From Micrasema longulum (Eukaryota; Arthropoda; Insecta; Trichoptera; Brachycentridae), in contig JAGVSM010001309.1 of NCBI GenBank assembly GCA_022494885.1, positions 186,001 to 250,000 of the forward strand: DNA of 64,000 nt, read 5' to 3'. Shown piece after piece: positions 35,010-49,100 of this stretch. Every line of letters starts with the position of its first letter. Positions within the stretch are counted from its first letter, which is position 1. The notes under the pieces are model-generated. The model was given only the letters and a program-made list of their open reading frames with translations. It was not told the DNA's origin and ran no database searches. The translations under genes were made by a program, and so were the position numbers.

Positions 35010-35150
35010 TTGAGTTTTTCTACTAACATTTCTTGATGGATCTGTAGATTAAATATAGTAATAAAAATACGTGTATAAATTAATTCCACTTTTACTTATA
35101 ATTTTCACCGGTGACTGGGTTTCATCGTTACCGACATCATCAAACTGGTG
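35010..35150 (-). mobile_element. Fragment of the 33-kb ribozyme element (H5)
   Basis: Shares with 32930-33080 the order attgagtttttctact, aataaaaatac, attccacttttacttataat, then the hammerhead 3' half. On the minus strand the box reads TTGATGA (35143-35137), followed by an extra T, GTCG/CGAT helix II, GAAA (35123-35120) and CCCAGTC. The C3-to-T change in the box would disable it. Confidence 0.55.
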
Positions 35151-35317
35151 TTATTATGACATACTGTGCTTCTTAACTTAAAATACATACACATAATCCA
35201 TTAAAAGTAATAATGGGATTTATTATTTTTATTCAGTTAATTACAAAAAAACTTTAACAATCAAATACGTTTATTTTGTAATATAATATAATTTTATTAT
35301 TTCTCTTCATTTTTCAG

Positions 35318-35555
35318 CGTCTGCCTACCATTCAAGAAGTCTCGAGTTCGATTCCCGACATGATTGATATGAAATATTTATTTAAAAAGGGTGTTTTCAC
35401 ATTAGAATATTTCACAGTCCCTGAAATGGTAACTGAAGCATAAGACTGATCATCTTGCCTTCAAGCAACAAAAATGATTAAGATACGCTATGATTGGTGT
35501 ACCAAATCAGTGCCCTATGCACCACTAGATGCTGAAAGGGAATGATGATGATTAT
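35318..35555 (+). repeat. S1 SINE copy, head truncated
   Basis: B box gagttcgattcccgacat at about 35343-35360, body atgaaatatttatttaaaaa and tgaagcataagactgatcat, end caccactagatgctgaaagg and an atgatgatgat tail. The A-box part is missing. Confidence 0.75.
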
Positions 35556-35559
35556 ATTG

Positions 35560-36215
35560 AAAGCATTTATTAATATTTCTCTTTTGAAAAAAAAAGAACA
35601 TTAACATTACTTGTTATTATATTTAAATTCTGAAACATTGTTAAGGTACGCTATGCTAGAAGAGGGCATATAAAATGTTTTTAAATCATTACACTAACAT
35701 TAAGAAAAATGTACATACAAGTAGTATACGGTGGTATATTCATGTTGGTCAAGGCTGAATGTTTTATTTTTCATGTGTATTTTTCGGACTTAATTTACAT
35801 GTACCTATTGACGAAAAGGCGGACTGTAAATGAAAAACGAATTTCATTCAGTTTTCTGATGGGGAAAAATTTGAAGAAAAGATAGGAACATGAAATGGAA
35901 ACCTACCTTTAATATGATGTGAATGTTCTTCAATTTTGGGCACTGGATGACATAATGCACTATAAAACGAAACAATGTTTTCAACGACGCACGACAAATC
36001 CAATCACTTTTTTTGCTATTTTATGTGAAGTAAAAAATGTTTTGTTTTTGTTCTAATTCCGAATTTTCTCATTTTGAATTTCTTCTATCTTGATGTTAGG
36101 TAAGTACCATAGATATGGGTCAAGAGAAAGATGGGAAAGCAAGGTAATCGGCTAGGAATAGTATTGATAAATGCTGTTATTTACTTAACAGTACCAATGT
36201 GTGTACAATCCCCAA
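35560..36215. other. AT-rich stretch, nothing recognised
   Basis: No supportable feature. Confidence 0.4.
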
Positions 36216-36219
36216 ACAC

Positions 36220-36425
36220 CACCATTATCATTCCCCTTTTCCGCAACCGATGGTGCATAGGGCAACGCATCGTACACTGAATTCAGCTTATACCGATCAT
36301 CTGTTAAATTTGTATAAGGCGATTAGTCTTACTCTTCGGGTGCTGGTCTTGGAACATTACATATTGCAGTGAAGAACAACATTTTTACTCAATATTTCAT
36401 GTAAACCTTACTAGAAATTGAACGC
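36220..36425 (-). repeat. S1 SINE copy, head decayed
   Basis: atcattccccttttccgcaa at the tail, then gatggtgcatagggcaacgc and agtcttactcttcgggtgct; the head (gaaattgaacgcggg) is mutated. Confidence 0.65.
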
Positions 36426-36964
36426 GGGAAAGGGATAAATATATCATTTAATTCACTTTAACGATAGATACAGACAGGATAACAGCATATTTAAACATAA
36501 ATAATAAAAAAAATGCAAGTTAATATTTTAAATAAGGCCTGCTATTATTTGTATAAGTTTTTCTAAGTTGTTAAATCGTATTTTATTCGCTCTTTTCCAA
36601 TGTTTTGAAACCTATAACAGTGTTTTCCGTCAGTGTTGATGTTATTTTGTAATGGGATATGAAACGTCGGGAAAGAGTGCGAACAGCACACGGCACAATA
36701 ACCCAGAAAAACTCATTGTGCATCTGAACGGCCGTAAAAATCTATGAAATTTGTTTTTCGTTTGTTTATTTGTAATTATAAGAGAATTTATCAGAACAAT
36801 ATTTTTTTTATATTAAGATGTCACATTACAAGTTTTTTTTTCTTTCCATATAAGGAAGGGTCAAAAGAAAAAAAAACTAAATTCACATCATATCGTATTT
36901 TCTTATGATTATTTTTTTAATAAATAATGTTAGTTATTAATAATGCGAAAATTATTTTTTACAG

Positions 36965-36983
36965 GCACATTGAAGTAATCAAC
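36965..36983 (+). other. 5' UTR part of coding exon 1
   Basis: The exon starts after the acceptor ttttttacag at 36955-36964. The 19 bases before the ATG are open in frame (HIEVIN), so a coding upstream exon cannot be excluded. The AACATG context suits insect start sites. Confidence 0.6.
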
Positions 36984-37111
36984 ATGTCGGCCATAAAAGA
37001 ATACCCTTTTGAAGAAACTCCTGTGACGGCCCAGCCAGTAGGAAGAAAAGTTTCTATAGTCACAGAACCTATGGACTCTAGAAATGGATATGATAATTAT
37101 GGATTTGACAG
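36984..37111 (+). CDS. SLC9B: Antiporter exon 1: N-terminal cytosolic tail, residues 1-42
   Basis: ATG at 36984; donor GACAG|GTAAAT at 37111/37112; the exon ends two bases into codon 43. The tail is hydrophilic and contains GRKVSIVTE, a basophilic kinase-type site at S24, and a tyrosine-rich end (YDNYGFD). It has no membrane segment. The start is chosen because it is the first in-frame ATG after the acceptor with a good context. Confidence 0.8.
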
Positions 37112-40100
37112 GTAAATACAAATATTAAATTTATTTGTTTATTTTTATTTTTATTTATTTATTTACTATCATATTATCAATATAAAATTATACATTTTTA
37201 CAAAGTTACTTTGACTATCTATCTAGGGTTATTTACCCCGTTCTAAGCCAGTCACAAAAACATATATGATAAACAGTAATCAATACATAGAAAAATAATT
37301 TAAGGTATTGGACACAGTAAAAAACATTGTTAAACATGTATTAAAAACATAGTAAAAAATATAATAAAGACGTATTTAAAAGCATATTTTAAAACCCAGT
37401 AAATACGTTCTAAAATAAAAAATACATAGGAAGACATGGTAAAAAACATAGCAAAATACATATTTATGTGTATATATGTATATGTGTATTGCAAAAAACA
37501 TATTTTTTTATAAAAACGTAGTAAAAAGAAAAACCATTAAAAACAGAGTAAAAAGTTATGAAGATCTTCAACAATTCAATAAATTTATCAGTTTTTTTAA
37601 AAGTTAAAAATGAGTTCTTTTTCCATTGAGCTTTTTTTACATCGCAACAGGCCATTAAAGTGAAAAGAACTTTTAAGTGAACTCACCGGGAATCAAACCC
37701 GAAACCCTCGTAATTACTTGAACGCTGTGTTCAGAGGCAAATTTGTAATACGAGTATTATGCACTGTATACCGTGTCTGTGTGTGAAATATAACCAAGTC
37801 CCAGGTATGTGATTTTGACTCGATAATTATTGTCCGGTAAAATACAAAAAAAAATTGAGTGGAGATATTTTCGCCCCGTAATGTAGTGGTAAGTGCGTTT
37901 ACAAACTATGATTTAGGTCCCTGGTATTCGAATCTTGGTATAGTCAACATGAAACTTAAATTTTAAAAGTCTTAAATATTTAGAAAGCGTTTCTCTGTTA
38001 TTGGTTGTGTCCAGACTCTACTCCGGAATATCTAAGGGAACTATGCATTCCAGATAAACTAGCTGACAGACGTCTTACGCTTATATCAGCTACATCTACG
38101 GCGAGAGGAAAAGTTATTATACCTCTACGCAAACAACGCACTAAATTCTGTGAACGCGCCTTTGCGGTCGCAGGCCCTATGGCATGGAATGCTCTCCCAG
38201 CAGAGAGGCGAGGCTGTGATAGTGAAGTGATGTTTCGGAAAAAAACTTAAAACCCACTTGTTCTCTAAATCATTTCAATAAATTCGTAGCATGTGATAAC
38301 AAAATAAATTGTTTTACTTAAATTACAAAATTAAAGGTCTCAATTAAATAGATTTATCTATAGAATCACTTTTTACAGCGCCCTTGATATTACGAAAATC
38401 CATGATAATAACAATAGTCCGTCTACTATCAAGTGAAGGAATGTCTCGATTGGATATAAAAAAATGTATGTAAATGATCTTCTTGATGCTTGGCAATCGC
38501 GATAGGAATCTTCCCCTTCAGGAAGGGTTACCTTTCTTTTTTTCCCTTCAATCTGTCAGCGCTTAAATCTTCTTAGATTATCTCTGACCACCGAACTACG
38601 CAGTTTTTACTAGGCCATGGTAAATTTAATAAAAAATAATCATTTGTTTTTAATATTGTTTATCCTTGTCTGTGCTGCTACAGGTATCCTAATCAATCTT
38701 CTGAACATGTCCTGTGGTCTCGTCTCTTTCCCCCTCTATATGATTATCAAATGGAGCTTCTCGTTACTATCCGTAGCCCTTTTATAGACCCTGTGGATAT
38801 ACAGATCTGGTGGCTTCCTAAAATAATTTCAACGGCTTAAAAAGTTTTGTTTTAATTTCGACGAATTGATCACGACCAATCAATTTAATCCCAGTCAGTG
38901 AAGAGTTCACTTTCTTATTTTTCTTAATCCAATAAAGCGCATACAATATACTTCTCGATTACGTTTTTTCAGCATAAAGCTGCTTAGGCTACCAGATTAC
39001 AGAGATCTCCTTTGAGCAGCTTTTCTTGATCGGTAACGAGCAATTTTTCCGTGTATGTGGGCACCGCCGAGAAAACCATGTCCTCAAATGCAGTGTGCGG
39101 TGTGGCAAAAATGGTGGCCAAGCTGCTATATTTTATTGTCTGGACTAACGATTCAGATTTTAATTTCAGCTTGAATTTAATAAAGAAATCGAAAATGTTT
39201 GGCTCGTGAGGCAAGATGTTAAATAAGTTAATTCCTTAATATATTGAGTGTTAACACAATAAGTTTTCTCCATTTTTTTCGAAACAAAAAATACAACAAA
39301 TTTTTCAATAACGAATTGTTCTAATAAAATTTCTCCTTTATTCCCTCGATTAATGGGAACAAAATTGTCGAAAATGCTTACTTTCGTCTACTTGAAATTC
39401 CATTTCGAAGGCTTTTTTAATCAGTTAAAATATTCATTGTAATATAAAAGCAAATACTATTTTTTGTGGAGCAGACAATTTTCTTACGTATTACGTTTGT
39501 TTTACTTTTAACGCTCAATTAATTGGAAAAAGTTGCACACACTATGTGTTAACACCTATTACTGTGATGCTATTTTTAATAACTGAAGTCAATAATAAAT
39601 ATAATAAAATGTTTGGTAATATCTTTACGATCCATCTCACTAAACGACATAATCTTAAATAAGCTAGTAACTCCATATGAAAAATTATATTGTACTCGTA
39701 AATACAAACACATTTTGTTTTGGTTTACTAACGACTCAAGAATCGTGATCATCATATTGAGGGCTCAAATAAAAATCATGGTCAATATTTTTTAACACTA
39801 TTTGCAAACTAGGCAACGAAATCAACAAAATAAGATTTTTAGAGAGATAATGAAACTTTTTTTGAAGAGTGGGAAGTGGACGGTACACCGTATTTAAAGT
39901 TATCAATTAAACAACTTGGTGAGGACAACATTAAAAATCATTTGATTTATTTAACACTTTATACACATACAATTTAAGAGCAGGTATATTGCCTTAATGC
40001 AATTTTTTCCTATATGCCCAAACTGTTCAGTTTGAGGAAATTACAAGTACTTGGACATATTCTAGGAAATTATGCGGAATCTTTTTATTTTGTACAAAAA

Positions 40101-43100
40101 ATAAAACAAAAATTAACTAAAAATTTACACTATACTATGAATAAAGGAGAGAAGAGGAGATGGAAAAGAAAGAAGAAGAAGGAAGGAACTACTCAAACAT
40201 TAAGATGGTGACATTTCAATCTTGATTTAAATCTAAATAAAAAGGGGGCGTCTCTTACATTGGTGGATAGATTATTCAACAATCGAGCAGCTACTTCTGT
40301 GAAAAAGAAGGCAAATTCAAATGCTGCAAATCAAATAAACTTTAAATAAAAATATCATCTTTCAGCTTTTCTTAGATCTCTTTGTCATCAACACAGTGTA
40401 GGATGAATATGGATTGGCATGGGTTAGCTCAAAGTCTCATACGAGTATATTCATCGTCTTCTAGAATATATTGTATACAATTAATTAATTACTCTTGTTT
40501 GTCTTTGCTACATAGTTTTATGTTCTTTTTGTTCAATTTCTTGTACATATGTTTCTTCATATAACTGTTGTGATGGGAAAATATCACTGTAAAAGTCTAT
40601 AAAATACTGTCCAGTAAAGAAAAAAAGTTCTAGCTAATTATTAGTAGCATTAAAAATATTTTAAAACTTGTAATTTTAAATTGCCGCAAAAACCGTCATT
40701 CCATGAGCTACGCCGCTAAAACGTTACGTTTCATGTTTATTTGTTCCTGATTATTCAAATTTGTTTAGAGCATTGTCACAAATCTTGACGCCATAACTAC
40801 CAAGGCCAAACATGTCGTGTTTTTCGAGCAACGTATTTTTATTAAATTTCTTTTTTACATTTATTTATGAAAACTTTTCTCCACAATACCCATATTGATT
40901 TTGAAAATACAATTAAATATTCTAAGTCCATTTCATATTTTTTATCGGTATTAGTAATATACGATATTTCCCTATTCGCTTAGGCTGTATAAAATAAATT
41001 AATCATGCTGCATAAAGTTCTGAATTGGTACTCCAATCGCAGCATAAATCTTTATATATATATATATTATTTATGAGATGAAGCCAAGAAGTCCATGGCT
41101 AATGTTGTCAGTCAAGGTACTGTTCAAAAATTTGTAATATTATTCAATTTGTTACTGAAAATTCTTTGCAAAAGTTGATTGTATTTTAGTATAATGAAAA
41201 TACGAGACCGCAGATGTAGCAAAAGCGATAAAACCGGTAAATGGTTATTTAATATCATCATCATTCCCTTTCCACTCCTAATGGTGCATAAGGTACTGCA
41301 TTGGTATATCATTTCTGTTACAAAATGGTAAAATAATCAGTCGTAAGCTTGAGGTACAAGTCCAGGGACTATGAAATATTCTATTGTGAAAACACCCTTT
41401 TAAATAAATATTTTATAACAACCATGTCGGGAATCGAACCCGAGACCTCTTGCGTGGTAGGTAAACGTTCTGATCACTATACTTCGAGGCCAACAATTTT
41501 AAATTTATGGATTGAAGAATTAATCGTCTTTTATTTCTATGATAAAATATCTATATAACTCTATCCCCACGTGAATATTTTTAAAAAAAAACTGTGTTAT
41601 AAAATTTTTAATAATTCTAATGCATTAGGTTTTTGTTATGTTATATGCAACAACTAAGGGGAAAAAAAACAAAATGACATAAACAGACGTAGAACGACAG
41701 CAAAATAAAATATCAAAATTAGTATATGATCGCTTTTATTTAACACTAACTGAATAACTTTTTTATAAAACTAAACAATTAAACGTAACCAATCTTTTCA
41801 AACTAGAATCTTTTAAAATCTTTAAAGACCTATAAATATTAACAGACTCGGAGAAAACACGAAAATATCGAAACAATATCACATACAACATTCTAAAACA
41901 AGACAAGGACAGTCGAGACTGATAAACCGGGGACTGAAATTATACAATCAACTATCAAACAAAACGAAACAAAAGACTTAGACAACTTTTACAAAAGATA
42001 TTTTAAAAATAATCATTTTTAAAAGGTATGAATGAAAAAAAAAAATTTTTGTTAAATTAATGTAACCATTCGTTAGGGTAAAGAAAATGATTTTCAAATT
42101 AAAGAACAGATATTTCAAATAATAAAACATGGCGTTGTAAAATCACTTTTATATAATATATATCTCTTTTAACAAACTAATACATTTTATGTTCTTATTA
42201 TGATCTACCTAAATATTATTTTTTTTTGTCTATTTTCAACGAGTTGTACATGTATTGTTGGCCTCGTGGTGTAATGGTCAGCGCGTTTGCCTACCATTCG
42301 AAAGGTATCTGGTTCGATTCCCGACATGGTTGAAATGAAATATTTCTTTGAAGGGGTGTTTTTACACTAGGATATTTTATAGTCCCTGGACTGGTACCTG
42401 ACGCGTAAGACTGATCACCTTACTTTCATGTAACAAAAATGATCAAGATTCGCCTTGATTAGTGAACCAATGCAGTGCCCTATGCAACATTAGATCTGCA
42501 ACGCTACCACGGAACCACAGCCCGATTAAAATACTTCATGTCAACCTTAGCTGGATCAAACCTGGGACACGGACGCGGACAGCAGTAAAACGTGCTTTGC
42601 ACTAGAATAAATCTAAAAATTCAGCAAACGTGTATTCAAAAGTTTTGTTAAGTAATCGTCTGAGATGCTTTTATGCATATTGAATAAGTTACTTAAAATG
42701 CATACGGTGCTATTTAAGCAAATGGAAAAGTAATCAAGGAAGAGAGACTTAGGGGAATGCAAATGCAATTTAATTAAAAGTATTACAAGGATAACATCTC
42801 TGTTGTGGAACAAATACAGAGAAAAACTTTGCTATTAACATTAAAAAATAAGGAAAAGATTTTCATTTCCTTTTCACTATCGTTATTTATAATTAGTCTA
42901 CTTGCAAACCGGTTTCCCCCCAAGCATAATATATGTAGTAGATACAGAAAATAACTAACAAATTTTATTCAGAATAACAAAAAAAGACGATTGTTTTGCT
43001 TTGTACTTTATCACCCGCCATCATTGTTTTCAGTATTTTCGTTGGTGAAATGCAATTTCACACTTCCACTTTCCTTTATGTATCCTCTACCACTCTTTGT

Positions 43101-46100
43101 AACTTTTCTTATTTTCCCTTCCCACTAACTTATTTCTTTCTCATCACTTCTTTTCTTTTTATTTGTCGATACTGTTTTATTTTTTTACTGCTTAAATCGT
43201 AACTTTACAAACGTAAATTGGCGTCGCGGGTTTGATTCCCGCCAGTTGCAAGAAAAAAATCCAAGAAAGATTTTTTTCTCGATTGGTCTGGGTGATGTGG
43301 TGTATTTTTATTACCTCCTTCCATATCTCCTCTATCCCACCTGCTGACAAGCCTCAAAATAGAGGTAAAACGGGTTATTCCTTGTTATTGATTTCAAATG
43401 TTACGCTATCCTTAGAATAAAGATTACCCTTTCAAAGCTTTAAAAAAATTAAAAGAAAATTAAAATTGTGGGAGAAATAATGCGTTCAAAGAATAAAAAA
43501 GCTTTAAATGTGATTATCTCGAAACTTGTTTTAATTACTAAATGCATTCTGTCAGCCTCGATATTAGTATTTTAATCTACACTCCTTTTTGTGTTCTTAA
43601 TAAAATTATAATATTTTAACTTAAATTCCATTAGAATATAACGTTAAGAAATTTCAGTTGGTGCGATGTTTTTTTTTGACATTTCAACAAAAATAACATT
43701 GAATTGTTCGACCAAACTTCTCTCGATAACAGAACATTAAAAAAAACATTATCTTAATCATTCTTCTTACATGAAGGTACTTAAAATGATTAGACTTACC
43801 CTACAGGTACCAGCCAAGGACTTTTTAAATTTCATCTGTACAAACACCTTTTAAAAAAAAAAATCATATCATGTGGGAATAGAAACCGAGATCTCTTTCA
43901 TGGCAAACAATCGCGTTGACCACTAGACGGACGAAATAAGTAAACGTATTTTGAGTATTGGCTTGATTAGTGTAATCGACTTGTTGACTTCTTTTAAATT
44001 ACCGCTTTTGGCTATCATTTTTGAGATCCCGGGTTCATTTGCCGGGCAAGCTTGATATGAAATATTTACTTGATGGGTGGTTTTCCACTTCAATATTTAA
44101 CGGTTTCTGAACTGGCTCCAAAAGCCTAAGACTGATATCTTATATTTTTGCATATGACAAATAAACACTGCGATTGAAATACCAATGCACTTTTTTTAAC
44201 AATGGTGATATTTTTATTTTACTATCGATTTTTAAGAATATATAACTAATGGAACGTATGCAACTAGAAGTTAATAGAAAAAAAATGTCACATTGAAAGC
44301 TACAGCATGTTTTTTACTTTTTAATTATTTTTCAGAAATAGAAAAATATCACAAGGAAACTCTGATGTTGCAGAAATGGGTCCTGTAAGACGGAAGAGTA
44401 TACTTCACACATCTGCAGACAGCGTATCTCTCCATAGTCACCATTCTTCACACCACGGGCATAGTGATGGTAATTCTAATGTTTTTTTTTTAAATACGCT
44501 AATGTATTATTTATCGGTGTAAATTTTTTTTTTTCAATAATTATTTCTTTTCCCGTGTTTCGCGTTCGGTTCCTGAATTTAACAGAATGGTGGTTGAAGC
44601 GTAAAACTTATATTTTTGTGCTTAATAGACGATCGAGACGCTTTTCAATTTATTGGTGTATATAACGCTAAAACGAAGAGTATTGATACGTAGAACTGTT
44701 TGAATTTTTATTTTTTTTTTTTATTTGATAAATTGTTTTATAAACCCTTACGGATTATTACATCCATTTTACAAAAATATTTTTGATATTTATATTTATT
44801 TCAACAGAGAGGGAAAACGTTTTTGAGAAGGGAATATGAGAGTCTATGCATTTACAGGGCTTATGACCTGTCATCGGCTGGTTTTCCCTCTCTGTTGAAA
44901 TAAATTCAAATATGAACAACTCCCTGGGGAGAAAATCCAGCCAGTCTGCAAGCATTTGGACATACTCAAACATTGTTAAACATTTTTCATTCATTTTTCA
45001 TTGATCTTAAATGAAGCCAAACACGTTTGTTAGCAAATAATTTAACTTTAAAATTTAAATAAATTTTACATGCGAAATAATTCGAATAGATAATGAATAC
45101 TTTTTGCTTGCAGCTGGAAACGTAGAACAGATAAATTTTCGATATTTTATTTTTATTTTAAATTTATGGATTTATTTGTTTAATTTTTTTCTTAATTAAT
45201 TAACCTTTTTTGTAATAATTGTATTTCATCTGAATTTATTATTTTTTGACGTGGACATCGACCTAAAAAACGTAAATAATATAAAAAAATGTGAATATAT
45301 AATAAAATTAATACATTATTCATGATTATACAATACACTGTACCAAATTAAATGTTAACATTTTCCAACTAAAATATAGCTTCTGTAATGATATATCACC
45401 TTAATTTGCAGTGAAATGACGTGTGAACGATTAGGGTAAAAAAAATGGTGAACGTATCAATAACACATTGACTCGGATGCATTTATCTTTCTACTTAGTT
45501 TTTATTCTAATTCCAATTATGATAATTTTACTATCGCTTACCACTCACGGTAATTGCCATTACAAAAGGTAATTGGATACACATTGTATGCCAAATAGAA
45601 TTTATAAGACAGTTGGACAAATACAAACTGCTCATATCCATAGCTAATTCGCTGCAAGAAACTTTGTCTCTTTATAACCGAATAATAACAACATTTAAAA
45701 TCAAATGCGATTAATTTTTGGGTTAAAACGAGAAATGGACCGGCCACTAAAGATTCATTCATTCATTTATTTATTTTGGCGTGATATTTGAATACTAAAC
45801 CCTTTTTTGTATTTTTTTACAGACAAACCAAATCTTCATGATTTAAGATCAAAAAAATTATCTACGACAGAATCCGTTCATTCCAAAAAAAACAGTTTAC
45901 CCCCTGATGATACCATAGAAAGGTGAGAATATCATTATACTCCGATAGTAAATATTGTATATAAATCAACAAATTTTTGTCACACATCATACAATTTTTT
46001 ATAATTTTCCGTGAAATAAATTAGGGGTCACCTAAACCCTAAACCAACGCATATAGGCAATATGGGAGTCTAGGCATTTACAGGGTTAATGACCTTTCAT

Positions 46101-49100
46101 TGGCTCCGTTGCAACAAATTTAAATATGAACCACTCCGTAGGGAGAAAATCTAGTCTGCAAGCATTTGGACATACTTAAAACATTGTTGAAAAATACATT
46201 TTTTTAAAACTTATACTTCATTGGTTTTAATAGTATTTAGGTAGGTATATAGTATATACGAATGGTAAATAATTAATTATCCGTACAACCGTTATTTTCA
46301 AATATTTCTCAAAAATCGTAGATACTTTTAAAAATACGGTGTTTTTGAGGAAATAGCAATTGCTCACATCAATTTGCTTAAAAAAACAAAATATATCATT
46401 TAATTAGTATTTTTACCACTTTGAAGCACCACTATAACCCATTGTTTGACAGTTCAAAAGTGTTCTGGATGTTCTTGTATATAGTTTTTTTGTAGTGTTT
46501 ACTGAATTCTTTTACAAATTTACTACCATGCTTGTTTTTTTCAAAACCCTCTTTTTGTTTAATGCTAGTTTCGTTTAGTTTAGTTTATTTTGTTTATTAT
46601 TTTTGCACCAACAACCACAAAGGTTTAAATGCTGTCTAAAAACAGCAAATTTCACATTAACTTTGTGTTTCATATTTAAATAAAGGATAAAACTCCAATG
46701 ATTGGCACTTGAAGCGTATTGATTGTGTCAATATTTATTTATAAATTAAAAAATCATCATTTCATTTTTTTTTTATTGTTGCATAAATAAATAAACAAAT
46801 GATAATAATCTTTTAAACTTTTAGTAGGTATTCAGAGGATGTTTAAATTTTTAAGATAAATAAATGTACACTTATTTGTTTATAAATTTGTATAAACCAC
46901 TTTATTTTTTTTTTTTATTACACTTCGACCGGTTTCGAGGTTAATACCTCATCGTCAGGAATTTAACTAACTTATAATCATGAAGAAAAATAAAAAACGG
47001 TAGTATGGATATTATATTATAACAAAAAGACAAAGTATAACTAAATCTGAATCAGATGAAGATAGTTTCGCCCTTTCTTTTTCAAAATTTGTCTTGAATT
47101 TTTTTTTACTTTAAATAACTTGTTGCCTGTTTGTTTTTTAAAAACTGTTCTTAATCTTGATCCATATTTAAATTAGTAGATTTATTAGATAAAATTACCA
47201 TTTCATTAGAAGGTTTTTTTTTTGGCTGATGCAGTCTATAATTTTTTTTCTTTATTAAAAGCGCGTTGTATTTTTCGTTCTCGTTTATCGGGATTTTCTT
47301 ATTTTTTTTTTCAATTTTATCCATAGGATTACTCTTCTATTGTTTGCAAGTGATAACGAAAAATGTTCGGGTTATTTGTCTTTTACCTAAACAATATCCA
47401 AATCGCGTCAAACTTAAAATGAATAAAAATTTATCGGTGTTTTTAATATGAATGAAAAAAACAGGATTTATCCCGAAGAATTAAGTAAAGACAAATAATA
47501 AAACCATATTAAGAATTTTTAAAAACAATAAACGGTTGTTTATTTTTAAAGTAGGAATAATAATTTTAATACTTTTAGATTCGATAACTTATGGTATAAA
47601 TTGCGTTTCTTTCTTTTTTGATTTCATAAAAAAAATAATTAAGTAATCTGATGCTTACGTACAAAATTTATATTTTTTCACTCAAAAAAATGGCAATTTG
47701 ATCAAACCAATCCTCAATGTCCGTGGATACAAACTCATCACATTAATCATTCAAGTGGACAATATCGTCCAAAATGTGGCTAATGCCTGAAATGTTTTAT
47801 TTTATCCATTTAGACGGCAGGAAGTAATTTATTCCGTTTCTAATGCATTTACATCAGATTCCGTTCATTTTAGATTTCCTGATAATTATCTGGGTAATTG
47901 GCCATTCAGATGACTGGAGTTCGGATAAACGGAGTTTTATTATGTGAATAACGTGATATTTTTGTGACGTTCTTATGACTTTTGAACGCGTTACGGAGTT
48001 TTTTAACGAGAATTTTCTTATTCCGTCTTATTTTTAATCATCTTCCAGAATAACATTTTTTTCTGTTAAAATCAATGTTTTAAATCGGGTTATGGTTCTG
48101 TGGCTAGTGTCTCCGACTCACGGACCAAAGGACCGTAGTTCAAATCCCTCTCTACTCCAACTCGATTCCCATTTTCTAATAGTGATTTATTTACAACTCG
48201 TTGAAAATGGCCCTCAAAAAAAAAATAATAGGAACTAAAATATTTATATTCTTTAAAAAAAAAAAAAATGCCTTTTTTTGTTGCTCTTTGTTTCCTCCGA
48301 TTATTCCATTGTTTAACTTTATGGTTCTATTGAGAAGCTTTTGTCTTTCTTCTTGATTTTTTAGGTCAACTATTATTGTGTCGATCTCAACTTTATTTTT
48401 CGATTTGTTGCTTATTATATTTTTTGTTTAATTTTTCATGTCATTTTTTTCTTCGCATATTTTTCTATTATTTTCTTATGCTCGGTAATGTGTTCGTCAA
48501 AAATGACTCCGTGTATTTTTACTGATAATTTCATAAGAGGATTTTTTATTTCCTGTAGTTTAGATATTACGCGATTTTGAAATTCTCTCGCACTTAGAAA
48601 ATCCACCTCCTATTTTTACTTCGCTAATAATTCTTTTAGTTTCATGGGATATTTTAACAAGATCTTCATATTGTTGGCTGATAAGTTCTCCGGTGATTTC
48701 TACTTAATATATTTCCACCCTAAGATGATGATTCAATGTTTTCCAAATGTGTTTTTTTTTTTAATAAGAAATCTACATAAGAAAGTGCATTTCGTCTCTT
48801 AAGAAACAACACTGCTTGAGTCATTTTTGTTATTTTTACATTTTAAACGGCTTATTTGATTAAAAAAATCAACAAAATTAGAAGGTTTTAAAGTGTTGCT
48901 TTTTAAAAACTCAAGGTCTAATTCCTCTTCAATTCAATCAAATAAGCTGCTTTTATAGCAGTCCTGTAGAAATGACGAAAATAATTTGCATGGTGCTTTT
49001 ACTTCAGCGACGATTTGTCCCTAACTTTTATTTAGAATACGTAACGTAAGTCGGTAATCTTTTCATGTTGTTTTTAAAAATGGCATTGTAAAAAGATAGA

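Larger units (their letters stand above)
46870..48985 (-). mobile_element. Decayed minus-strand retroelement ending in a hammerhead motif
   Basis: On the minus strand two K/E/I/N-rich stretches with protein-like composition occur: about 48780-48280 (FQNRVISKLQEIKNPLMKLS, VIFDEHITEHKKIIEKYAKK, VEIDTIIVDLKNQEERQKLL) and about 47340-47150 (INENEKYNALLIKKKNYRLH). An S3 SINE (48085-48230) interrupts them. The region ends at a complete hammerhead core (46921-46962). A Penelope-like element is the most economical reading, but no reverse transcriptase or GIY-YIG motif was found, so the coding identity is inference. Confidence 0.4.
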
